Of a stretch of 64,000 bases of DNA, positions 12,201 to 24,461 are shown piece after piece. The first letter of the stretch is position 1. Each line of letters begins with the position of its first letter. The notes under the pieces were generated by a model, which was not told the origin of the DNA, did not search any database, and saw nothing but the letters and a program-made list of their open reading frames with translations. A program made the translations under genes and the position numbers. The stretch spans positions 32,723,797 through 32,787,796 of the forward strand of contig CM039184.1 of the NCBI GenBank assembly GCA_008360975.2. The letters are read 5' to 3'. This stretch comes from Lichenostomus cassidix (lineage: Eukaryota > Chordata > Aves > Passeriformes > Meliphagidae).

Positions 12201-15200
12201 TGGAATGAACATAGATCAATGTATCAGGCATTATGTGATATGTTTTACTGGTAGCCCTGAAAGCCAATGACATGGCAATGTGCTTTTGAAGCAACCAGAC
12301 ATAGGTGGCTAAATGACATTGTTCTCCAAATACCACTGCAATAGCCGTGTAGATACAACAGACTTATTTTAACAATACATTTTCTATATTCAGTAGATTA
12401 CTAAAACATGGTTCCAACGTTATGATGGGGGCAGTTTCAGAAACTTGTAGTTAAAAATAGCTGAGTCATCAGAAGGTGAAATGTGTCCTGTACAAAAAAT
12501 CAATAAAAGGCAAAAAAAATGCTTTGTTTGAATATAAACAGCACTGTTATTAGATTTATGCTTCCTAAGGTTTGTCCCAGGTAAATTGCACCTTTGGATA
12601 ACATTCCAGTGCTGCTCCTGTAATCCCAGTGAAATCACAATATGAGGTCAGTCTGGAGTGCTCAGTTACTGATCTGAAGACTAGACAAAGATTTAGTGCC
12701 CATGTATACCTCTGACTTCCTCCTCAAAGTTGCAGAGAGTGTTGTGCCTGAGCTGCAGCTCACCCTCTGGGACCCTGGGGCAGTGGGGCTTTCAGCAACT
12801 GGTGGTAGTGAATAATTTGGAATCTGAGTTGGCCACACACCACAGAAACGGAAGATATTGCCTGGTGGAGTCCAATCCATTTTTCATCTTTTCTTTCCTA
12901 GGAACTGAAAGGATTAAGATGATCTAAACAAGGAAAAAAGTTCTTTAGTGTCCTCTAATGACTTCGTGGCATTGTCTTCTGCTCATACTCATCCACTCTG
13001 TATGGACTTGCTAGCACAGAATATGGTGTCTCTATGAGTTCCTTACTCGCTTTTATCAAAATTTACTTTCAGTAGTTTTAAATGTAATTTACAGATCTCG
13101 TGTTGGTTTGTTTGGTTTTTTTCCCCCAGCATAAAATAGATTGGTGTGAGGCAGGACATTGAGCATCATGCCAGTAACCAGAGTTAGGAAGAGAGCTGCA
13201 TGTTGCAAAGGATATGTGATCATCCAGAGTTGAACAAATTAAAATTTCCTTGTTGATAGAGTCTGTAATCTGGGAGCACTTTCTAGATTGTTTGTATTAA
13301 AATTAAATGTATGAACATTGAGCTAGATAGACATTAGCCTGTTGCTGGTATAAAAAATATAGGTCTAAACCTGTGCAAGTTTCCTCTGCAAGTTATAATT
13401 TAGACTCATTGCACCCTAGAAAGCAGTGAATGACATGTATATTTTTTCATACAAAGATTCATTTAAAACATTTTTCTCTTTCTTTTTTTCTCCCTCCTTT
13501 CTTTTTGCTGTTATTTGTATCATTTTTATCCTTTTTTTTTAGTCACTGCAGTTGTCTTTTAAAATCAGGCTCTCAAAATACAGCAAGGGTGAAATAGAGG
13601 AGAGGAAACAGAGAAGGCTAAAAAAATGTGGCTTTGCCACAGGTTCTGTAGACTCTGTTTTCTCCAGCCTTAAAGGCTTCATTATAGGGTGTATCAAGAT
13701 TGTGCTTTCTAGAACGAAACTGTAGTTGTAATGTACAACAAGAACATGGCACATTAGTCAGCAATCTGTTTATAACATTGTGGTTTAGAGCAGAAACCCT
13801 TTCTGCAGGATATTCTCCAGCAGAATCTCGGGAAAATGGAAGCAGCTGCAGCTGTAAAAGGAAATGTACACTAAAAGGCCAGGGAGAAACCACAGATAGG
13901 GATACTCCTCCCCTATTTATAGCTCTATCATTAAATGTCCCTTTCAAAGCTTTGAACAGAGATAGAAATCACATTTACATTTAGATACATGAAAGGAATA
14001 CACAAATGATGACATCAGTGGTTCAGCAGATGGCGAGATGATTGCTGCAGTCCCTTATGAACTGGGCTCTGTCATTGCAGTTATTGTCTAAATGGAAACC
14101 TCTGAACCAAAGAGAATGGGATTACAGGAGAAAGTAAGTGTACAGGGTCTGACCTAGTGTCTAGGAATGGAAGCAAGCAAAAAAAATATTGTGAAAACTT
14201 CATTAATAGTTTTACAGACAAACACTGATTTATTTGTTGAGATTTTCATGTGCAGGTTGTGGATCAAGCCCTTCCCTGTGATTGCTTTAGGTTAGAGATA
14301 GGTCCATTTCAATTCAGTCATCCTTTGGCTAGCTTTGTTACTCTTAGTTGTTTAAAAATACATTGAAATTAATGCAGAATAATTTCTCTTTGCGTTTACT
14401 TGGCAAATTGGGTAGCCTTTGTTTAATTTCTGAAGCAGTTGATCAGACATGCATAAGTGCATTTCAAGAAATGTATGTCAAGGGTTGCTTCCTCCAGCTT
14501 TCCCATTAACTGGTTTACAATGATGAATGCATCTTCCAGGAAAGCAGTCAAAATTAAATACCATGAAAATCTATATGGGTTTCAATTCTGCATGCAATGA
14601 AATCAATTGAAGCTTGGCCAATGACACCAAGGCATCCAGAGTTTAATTAATATATTGCTTAAACTGTTAAGTACTATGAAAGCAAGGCTCAGGGGTGGGC
14701 TCTATGTGTCTTCATAAGCCATTAATAATAATATGGAATAACTTCCTATAAATGAAAATCATGTGATTGTGTGTACATATTCATGTGCATGTGCACATTT
14801 TATATCAGAAATCTTCCAAAACGCTCTCATGGAAAGGGAAAATAAAGTATCTCTACTACTGGCTGTAGAGAATCTGTTTCTTGGGATCTGAAGCAGAAGC
14901 CTATCCATGTGGAAGTAAAGGTGCAGCAATCTGTGGGGGAATTGCTGAGCTGATCTTTAAAGCTCCTGGAATTCTCAGTAAGAGAAAGTAAAATTGAAAG
15001 ACTAGAAAGACTTAATTCCAGTCCTTATCTTAGGAGTCTACATTAAAACAGATATTTAGTAAACCTACCAGCCCTTTGTATTCATGCTGCAATCACCTTC
15101 TCATAAAAGAGTGGTATGAAAATCTGAAAAGAGGCACAACACCAAAGGCTGGGAGACTTTGTCAATTCTTCTGTTTGATAAACAAATCAATCCCAGATAA

Positions 15201-18200
15201 TCTGAATATGTAGATAGAAATAAACACATAATTATACCTGATCTTGCGTTGTAAGTTACTGTGTATTGTTAACAGTGTGCATAGTAAAAGGTTTAATGGT
15301 GGATACAATATATGAAGCCATGCTTTTCCCATTTCTAGTCATACACAGTTATGAACATTGTGAAATACACAATAAATGGTGACAATTTGTGTTTACTGAT
15401 GTTATTAGCAAAGCTTTCATGATCTTCAGAATGTGCAAAATTGATACTCTGATTTTCTTTCCTATCTGCTTGGCTATTACTGTATTTTTAAAATTTCCTT
15501 GGATATTATTCTGTGAAAAAATAGCAAAAAGGTAAAGAGGAAAAATATCCATCTTAAAAAAATAACAGTCTTGTTGGTTTAAAAATTGTTTTTTTTTTTA
15601 CTTATGAAATGTCAAAAATCAAAAGTCTGCTGCCTTGTGTTTGTATTCCTTGATTTCCTGGTTCAGGCCAGATGCTGTGGAGTGGTATTTCCTGGAATGG
15701 TTATAATTCTTAAGTGGCAGTGTTTCACTTAAACAAGGATTATTTTTTTCCCTAATATAATTTGATTAAATAGGTTTTGATAAAAATAAACACAGAAAAT
15801 CACCCAATTATTAATCAGTTTGAAACATGAAGGTGTAGTTGAAATTCAAGTCTCAGTTTGCCATTCTTCCATGGTGCACTGAAATTCACCAATGTTTACC
15901 AAGCCTTTTTCAGGTGATTTCCTGTCATATGTTGACCCATTTTTCAAAATATGAAGTTTTATTACATGTTATAGGAAAAGATATTTTGAAATTTTTATCA
16001 CCTCTGTAAAAGTGCAGTCAGGGAAGGTTTCTCAGGCCAGGTTGTTTGCTTGACTTGCAAGAGTGAGGTCAGTGTCTGTTACACTGTGCCTCACCAGAGG
16101 ATGAAGGCAAACCAGAGTACCATTGGTAAGTGGCCAAATGAAAGATACCCCAGAAAACAGTGTTTCAAATGTTCACATTAGGCTCAAAAGCTTCAACGAT
16201 CTGCTACGCTTAGGCTATGTTCAAGTCAAGAGCTTGCTTTGTCTGCAATTCAGTAATTTCAAAGGGGGAAAACATAAATAACTTTAAAAAGGAAGTGGTC
16301 TTAGAGAATGGAAACAAAAATACCAAAGGTAACTTTCTAAAACTTTCTCATGTATTGAAGGGGTAAGAGCAGATAGGTTAGAGGGATATGGTGCATCTTG
16401 AATAACTGTTTTATTTAGTTCTCTGCAAGTAGAGAAAAGACATTAAAGAATCTAGCTAATGTTAAAGTCTGTGAAAGTTCTTTAGATAAAAAGAAACAGA
16501 ATTCTCTCAAGAGTGTTCATGTGTTGCTATGTGAACAATTATAGTGTGGTAGCAGAAAATGTTTACTGAGTGCCCACTATTCTAGGAAGGATTTTCTGTA
16601 GGCTATATCAAAAGAGAAAGAAGTGTTTTGATGCCAGTTAAAAAGATCTGTCTGTTTTGAGATCTGCTCAGTTGTATTTACTCTGAAGAATCATGGCAAG
16701 CCTATTTGCTAAGACTCAAACAGACTCTAAAATTGCGTGAGAGTTAAGAAGACATTCAAGGACAGTTTCATTCTTTTAAATTAATGATATATGGGTAATT
16801 ATATATGTGGAGGACAGACTTATTCAGGAGAGAGATGCACAAACCCATCCCTTTGTAGGATATCCACTAAATAACTGAAACTGCAGTGGTACCAGACAGT
16901 ATACTTTGTTTAGCCAGGTGGCTGAATCCGATCGTAGAGATGAAAATATGTTACCAGAAGTTTTCTTTTCTGTTAAAAGAGCTCTTCCTAAGGGTGTTTT
17001 AACTGGAATTTTTTGGTGCTTATTTGTAGTGCTAGCCTGTACTTAAATTTACATCTTAATCACTGTTGTCACCCAGTTAAGTAGGTTTAAACTTGCCCAT
17101 GCTGCTTTCACACCTCCATTGACAAGATTTTCTTGTGCAGTGGGGATATTCAGATGGAAAGCAGAAGAAAGGACCAGGATAAACAACCCATTCATTAAGG
17201 GAAATGTCACAGATTTTTTTAATGAGGACAGATAGGAATTTGTGATATTTCCTAATAATCTGCAGGTTGACACCTCAGAAAGAGATGATCTTCAATAGTG
17301 TGAGACATTCATTCCCATTGGGATTTGGAGGTATTGTAATATCATGTATTCTGTGAAAAGAAGCAAGGAAAGGAATCTTCTTTGTTGAAATGATGATGAC
17401 ATTATTGTTATTATGTTCTCCTTGATATTTTTGTGTGAAACAATGTCTCTAAGTGGTATCACGAAGATGAAGCTGATTGTTCTCATTCTTTTTGGTACCA
17501 TTGTGTTATTAAACTTCTTAAAATGGATCTTTTTTCACATTTCCCTAATAAAACAAATATAATTTATTAAAGTAGTCAGATTGAATATAACTATTATGAT
17601 TTATTACATTTTCTTGAAGGAAGACTTTGGAAATTAGTATAAAATTAATTATAATTTTAAAGTTCTTTCTCAGTTCTTTTCTTCTTCCCATTGTTATTAT
17701 ATTATTTTTTCTAATCACAACTCGGGAGGGAAATTCCTGACCTTTTCATTTTTCCCATGTAAGTGCTGAACTGTGCTTGACATGTCAACTCATAAAATTG
17801 TCAAAATGTCATAATTGTGGTTTCAGACCTGTGTCTCTGTGAGATTTCCTCAGGAACCATGAATCATAAGCAGTGTTTGTAGATAGACTGTGGAATGGCA
17901 TTTTGCCTATAAGTGGAATGCAAACAATGAATTAAGAAGTGTTTTTGGTTAATTATCAAGTGATGCCATTTTTTGAATGATCAAAAGAGAAAGAGCTGGG
18001 CAAAACTCTTCATAATTCTAGTGAAAGTGAAATCACAGTATATACAATTTTTGTATTAATTTGGCTTTTGGGAATAATCTGTAATTGAAATGTAATTTTG
18101 GTCCATATCATGGACCAAAACATCACTGTTTAGGACATTTTCTATTTAATTCAAATTTATTTCATTAACAACAAAGCTGAATGCCTTATTCCTGGATAGT

Positions 18201-21182
18201 AGTCAACAGAGCAGTGGAAGAAATGAGCTGGGTTTTATATGAACATCTGTGCAGTGCACTGCTTTTCAGTGATTTAAGTGAAAGTAGAAATTGGTTACAA
18301 GATATTTTCCAGAGGTAAGAATACTGTGATGATGGGTATAATGGAAAAATAAGGCAAAAAGGGAGGAAGGTTAAAAAATGGCTGGGAGAGCACTAAGTTT
18401 TAAAGCACTGAGCCTGTAGAGGCTGCAGCTAAAAAAATGTCACCTTTTGACACAAAACCTGGGACAGTGCATGTCACAGCACTGTTCCAATGCATGTGAT
18501 GTTCCATCAGTTCCAAGCACAACCCCAGTGTTGTGGTCCTCTGGGAGGCCAAGCACTGGTTGTGCCTCAGTGCTGTCAAGGCCATAAAGAGTATAAATGC
18601 AAATACATTAATTTGGCAGTAACCCAGAACACATAGCTGCTGCTGCTGCAGTCTTGGGTGTCCAACAGGTCTTCAGTGAATTGGTGCTATTACTGTGCCA
18701 AATTGGGTATTTTTCAGGATGGATGGACAGAAAGCAAAGGGTAAGGATTAAGCAGTGGTGAGATCACATGTGGAAACTACTATTCAGTGTGGAATACCTA
18801 ATCAGAGAGAAAGTAATTAACTGTGTAAACTTAGTAGGGAGGAGATGGTTTATAAGAAGAAGGTGAAAACATGAAGTAAGAGAATAGACATGTAAAAGAA
18901 CAAGTCCCCAGGAAAAAATGTAGTAGGATTGAAGCTAGAAGTTAAGTTATGAAAACAAATGCGAACAAATCCCCAGAAGTGTTCATTCTCTGCTTGTTCT
19001 TAGTCCAATACTAGTTGGTGTTGTCTCTGGCATGACAAGCCAGTGAAGATTTCCCCCTTTGTCTCCTTTTTGTCTTTCTTATTGCCAGCATGGTAACTCT
19101 TTGCAGTTTTAGATGATGTGAGAACAGCAGGATGCTCTGAGTGGTTGGTCTGGGCTCTTGGTCCTTCAGGGTGAGTGGTGATGAAAAGCTGGTTGTTACC
19201 CTACAGCAAGGCCATGGAAACATGAACTTGGTGGCCCAGTGCTGCCTGTCTCTGAGTCTGAGCACAGCACTTGGGGGAAGTGGTCTGTGTTCCATCTCCA
19301 GGAGCACACAGCACTGAGGCACTGCTGGTCTGGGTGACTCAGCATCTGGCACCTCTGTGTCTCAGGCTTCAGAGGAGAGCATTGTTTGAGCTCAAGCTGC
19401 CAGGTTTACACCTTTTGCCTGTTGTCCTCTCTCTTTCTGGGTCCTGTCTGATGAAAATTTCTTCTCCCTCACCCTTTGCTTTAGAGCACCTCCAATTTCT
19501 TTACAGTATTTCTTTGCTGTTCCAAAAAACATCATCTTGAATCATGGAATAGCCTTCTGGGCAAGTGACTGAATTTCTGAGTGCTGTTTTCCAGTCACTG
19601 CAATGCTGTGAGGCTGCTGCTTTTGTTCCCTTACAAGTCTTGCAGCAGAGCTGAGCTTGTTCCTTTCAGAGACTGACATGGTATATTATTTCATATTTCA
19701 TCTTATTGTCTGCTTAGGGTAGCTTACACTGGTCTTGTATTCTTCTCTATAATTGCCTTTATTATTTGACCTCTTATGGCAGCTTAGCTCTTAACTCACC
19801 CTAAAGTCCCCAATAACGTCTGAAATATTTTGATTCAGTGGAAAAACTCAAGAGTGATTATCTTCTGTATTTTATTTTAACCTCAGGAAATCCTGGCCTC
19901 CTGTTCCCCAGAATGAAGGGTGTGTAAGTGCTGCAGGAGTACAGCACCATTTGTGTTTCCACAGTGATTTCCAGAGGAAATCTTAGCATGTATTAAGTAT
20001 TTTCTTCATTTTTTAAAATAAACTTCTCTTCCAAGTTAGTAGTTTAAATATGCCCCTTTCTCTTCCATTTCTAACATTACGTAAATGGTAAGATAAACTG
20101 AAAATGCACAAGTGTTTCTGAATGAAGACAAATTCTCGGAAGTTTGTGGGAAAAAGACACTTTTTGTCTTAATGCTATACCTTATGTATAGGATGTAGGT
20201 TGATGAAAATAATTATAATGCCATAGCCTTACAAATACTAAAGGAGAAGTGTGTTTTTCTATACCCTCTTCAAGCTTGTATGTTCAGAAATGAAGTTTTT
20301 GTGCACTGTGATATAAAGTAGGATTTACAGCTCTGCTATGTAGACCTTAATAGGATGCTTTTGGCTTGCTTCATTGCTTTTTGGATAATTTTTGCAATGT
20401 ACAATGGAGAAATTTGAACTTGAAAAGAAATGGGGTTTAACTTGGTTTGCTACCCAAGATTCTGCTTCCAGAATAATTCTCTGAAATCACCTGCATCAAA
20501 GATTCTGTAAGGAAAAAGTAGCTCTAGGAATTTGTGTCAGCAAAATATGTCAGGTTCAGTATCCAGTATCTCCAGGCATAGAATATTGATGCCAAAGTAA
20601 AATCTCAATTTCCTATATTTGACAGAAAAAATACATCTAACAGAAAATGTGCTCTGAGGGGAATCTGTCATGTCTGTTTAGACCTCTGAAATGTACAGTG
20701 CCACTGAAAGCAGTGTATCTTCAGAGTGAATTATTTATGGGATGCACATCTGTGTTACTTGGTGCTCATTAGAACAGTTAGTCTGCTGCTTCTGTGGTTT
20801 GCTGCCACCCATACTTGGCTGTGTCCATCTCTTTGCATCTGTTATGCCTTTATAACTAATTGCAGTCAAATCTCATAATGATAGAGTAATCCTATACCAC
20901 AGAACTGAATGAGGAAACCCACCAAACTAAACAATAACAAAAAGTCCAGCACAGAATAATTTTAAAGAGCAAAACTCTCTTTCTGTGTGAAATAACACAG
21001 CTAGAACTACATGTAATGGAAAAAAAGAAACAATAAAAAATTGAAAGTGTTACTTATCCAGGTCTTAACCCTTGTTTCTTTCATATGTCCTTATGCATTT
21101 GATGTGTGGAGGTTTTGAGCTTTCAAACATCTGGACCTTCATTTTATTAAAATGTGGGTACTGAAGTTAGAATAAATACACA

Positions 21183-21203
21183 AATCAATCAATCAATCAA
21201 TCA
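21183..21203. repeat. Short (AATC)n microsatellite
   Basis: About five tandem AATC units lie in AT-rich intron sequence. Confidence 0.9.
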
Positions 21204-22494
21204 CTGTTGTGAACCAGTGTGGTGATATTTATGCCAGCTCTTTAAACTTACTTCAGGCTACTTTTCTGCTCACTATCAGTTACACATTTAAGTGTAGTAT
21301 TGTACTCAGTCTGATTACTTCAGACAATAATAGTTCTTCAATTTGTAGACAATTTGGCACAGGATTTGGAGTAATGTGGTTTGACACTGTTTTGTCAAAT
21401 CTCAGAAGGACTAAAACGTTTCTGTATTCTGTAGAATTTTGGTTTTTTATAAATTAAGGTTTCCGGCCCTTCACAAAAGTCAGAAGTGCTTTTTGAGTTT
21501 GCATGCTCAGTGAGGAACCCTAACACTCTAATCTCTGTATCAATAAAGATGTGAATCTGAACTGTCATAATACATTTGAATATCAGCATTTACTCCCTTA
21601 CTGATTAATTTAGCAGCCAGATTCACTTAAAAAATAAAATTACTGTGTCATGGACCATTGCCTGTGACAGGTGCTTGGATGCTGGCTCTCCAGGATGTTT
21701 GCAGTCTCTTACATCATTCACTTGTGGGAAAAACAATCTTTGACTAGTTCTACTTTAGAGCAAAATCTGGCTGGAAGAAGAGACAAAATTTCCCTGCAGA
21801 CATTGTCATCTTCTCTGGCTTTCTCACTTAACTGGTTAAAAAAATAGCTGTCTTTCACTCTTGTGCATTGATTTAGAACATTTGGGGGATTTAAATGGAC
21901 CTACACGGGAAAGGCATCATAAAAATGCAGTCTCTTCTCTAGTTTAGTGTCATTTACCTGAAAATGTTGTGCTCACCAGGCATGACATTGTTTTCGCAAA
22001 ACCTGTGTTTTCCTTTCTTGCTGGATTTCTGTGATTTCTGTGATCGCAATTCAGCAATCCTAAAATAAAACCATAAGATAGCATATTTCCTTCCTTCATT
22101 TAAATAGAAACGTGTAGCTCTAAAGCCAAACGATAAGCAAATAGCAGCTGAGCATCACGCGTCATCCGGCTTTCCCTCGTGTGCGTTGATGTGATACCCA
22201 AATCACATCTGTTAGGGTATTTCTGTAGTGAAAATCCATGAAGAAATAGCTCTGCAGTGCAGCTACCCAGACTTACAAAAATATCATAAGGCTCTTAATT
22301 TTTTTTTTAGTGGAACCATATTAGCAATATACTCAAGAATAATTCCAGTGTAATGAGAAGTGAGTGCTATGTAGTTTTTTCTCTGCCAGTATTCAATTGC
22401 TCTTATACTAACTGTTTAATGAAGTGATTTCATTTTGCTCAGTCTTGCTTTTCTTACACCATCCTGTCTGTCTCTCCATTTTGAACTATTCCTT

Positions 22495-22509
22495 AAAAAA
22501 AAAAAAAAA
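22495..22509. repeat. Poly(A) run
   Basis: An uninterrupted A run follows TTCCTT. It has no retrogene or SINE body upstream, so it looks like a simple homopolymer. Confidence 0.85.
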
Positions 22510-24381
22510 GCACTCATATTCATTGTCTCTTTGAGCTGAATATTGCTTATTCTGCCTGTTTTAGAGGTTTCTTTGAGTCCAAAGGCTTAGAGTGTAATTT
22601 AGGATTGGTACTTGATTTTGTTGCTGTTGAAATGTTAACAGTCAAAATACTAGTAAATGTTTAAACCTCAGTTAGTTAAAGTATTAATTTTTACTTCTCA
22701 GCTATTAATGATCACTTCTGTTGTCCACTGAGCAGATTTTCAAACCACCTTTCTTGCACTTGCTCTTGTGACAGCTTTGAAGCAAACAAATTCCCCACAA
22801 CAGTGTCAGAGGCTGTGATAGATATCCTTCCTCAGATGTCTCCTGAATACTTTCTTTTGTCACAGCAGTTCTTAAAGTGAGGGAGGAAAAGGGGTTAATG
22901 AGGTCTGTGGTATGATCATGGTCTGCCCTCTGCTTGCCATATGCTTCTATTCTTTTTTTTTCTTATTTGCTTACAGAGCAGATGCTCTGAGAGCAGGTAC
23001 AGTCTTTGTTCAGTGATGGCACAGTGGTGTCTGTCCTGTCCTGGGGGCTGGCACAGGCTGTGTGACAATAGCATTAATGCCTGGGTGGGAAATCTTGCAC
23101 TGCTGGAGTGGCAGCTTCGAGTAAACCATGGTTAAGACCCCAGAATGGCTTTCTGCACTGTGACTATCCCTTGGAATCGTGTTTGTGTACATGTTGGCAA
23201 GGAGGATCTGTCAGCTCTGACTGATGGGTTGGGTTTTTTAGTTTTTGAGGGTCTTTTTGGGCTTTTTAAACTTCCATTGTTTAGTGATCAGTATAGTATA
23301 GTGATTTTTCATATTTCTTTCTGGGTCTCAAGCTACCATTGCAGAGCAATGTAAAATAGGAACTTATCTTTTTCGGGGGAAAAACATCATGGTTGGACTA
23401 TTTTTACCTATTTGAAAAAGCTGTGAGCCAAAGCATGAAAAGCTCATAGCAGGCATGTATAATACATAGCTCAGAAATCCTGATAAATTCCAGTATCCTA
23501 CATTACAGTGTTATCTTTTAGCTTGGTGGTTTGTAAGTTATGCAGCCATGACAGAACAACATCTTGATGGAAGTCTGGAAGCTGTTCCTAGTCAGGAAAC
23601 TCACAGTTCCTGAAATTATCTCTTGGACTTTTTTTTTTCACTTAGGTTTGCCCCCATATCCTGCTTGCTTTGACGTGTTGAGTTGATTATTTAGATCTAA
23701 TGGAGCCTTCTGAATAGTGTAAGATGTGATAACAGCATTGTTCCCAGTGTGAATTATTTTACAAGCAAACCTTGGGTTTGAGTTTGTCACTCTCATGGGG
23801 TTGCAGTACTAGACTGCCAGGTCCAGTGGGGGACATAAAGCCTTCCCTGGGATCCTGGAATGCATTTTTCCCCAGCACAGCCCTATTGCTAAGTGCTGCT
23901 TTGGTTTCCCTCTGTAAAAATAGTGTAATACTCTACCATGAGAGAGTTTGAAATAGTTGTTTTAGCATAGCATTGATACAATATAGATATGATTCTACTT
24001 TCTGTCTTCCTTTTTAAGCAAAATCAGAGACAGAAAGCATAATTTTGTACTAATCTCAGTGTCCTTTTCTCCAGGTAGATCCCAGGTGGGAGTTGGCACA
24101 GCAGACAGTGAAGGATTGACACCCCACTACCCCTGTGTGCCCTCCACTGATACTTTATACATTTTATATGTGCTTTATCTAGTAGCTTTTCAAATAGTGT
24201 CAGGATTCTAAATTTTGTATTGCAAGATGGCATTGTCAAGCTTTTAAAAAGCTTTTACTTCATACCTGGTTTGAAGAAAAGGCCTCAGTGAAAACAAGCC
24301 ACCTGGAGAATTCTAGCATGAAAAATTAATTTTTATAGGCACACAAATGCCAAGAAAACATCTTTGAAAATAAAATAACTA

Positions 24382-24461
24382 TCATACATATCCATATCCA
24401 TATCCATATCCATATACAATACATATATATATATATATACACACACATATACATATATATA
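24382..24461. repeat. Compound microsatellite (CATATC)n / (AT)n / (AC)n
   Basis: Four perfect CATATC units (24387-24410) are followed by a run of alternating AT, a short ACACAC stretch and more TATA. This is a likely length-variable simple repeat. Confidence 0.95.

Noticed and set aside
23895..23950. Second MIR-like fragment (TTTCCCTCTGTAAAAATAG)
   Set aside because: The resemblance to the MIR TTTCC..TCTGTAAAATG core is short and gapped, too weak to call by eye.
24382..24461. CRISPR-like spaced repeat
   Set aside because: The units are contiguous 6-mers without spacers, in a vertebrate intron; it is a microsatellite.
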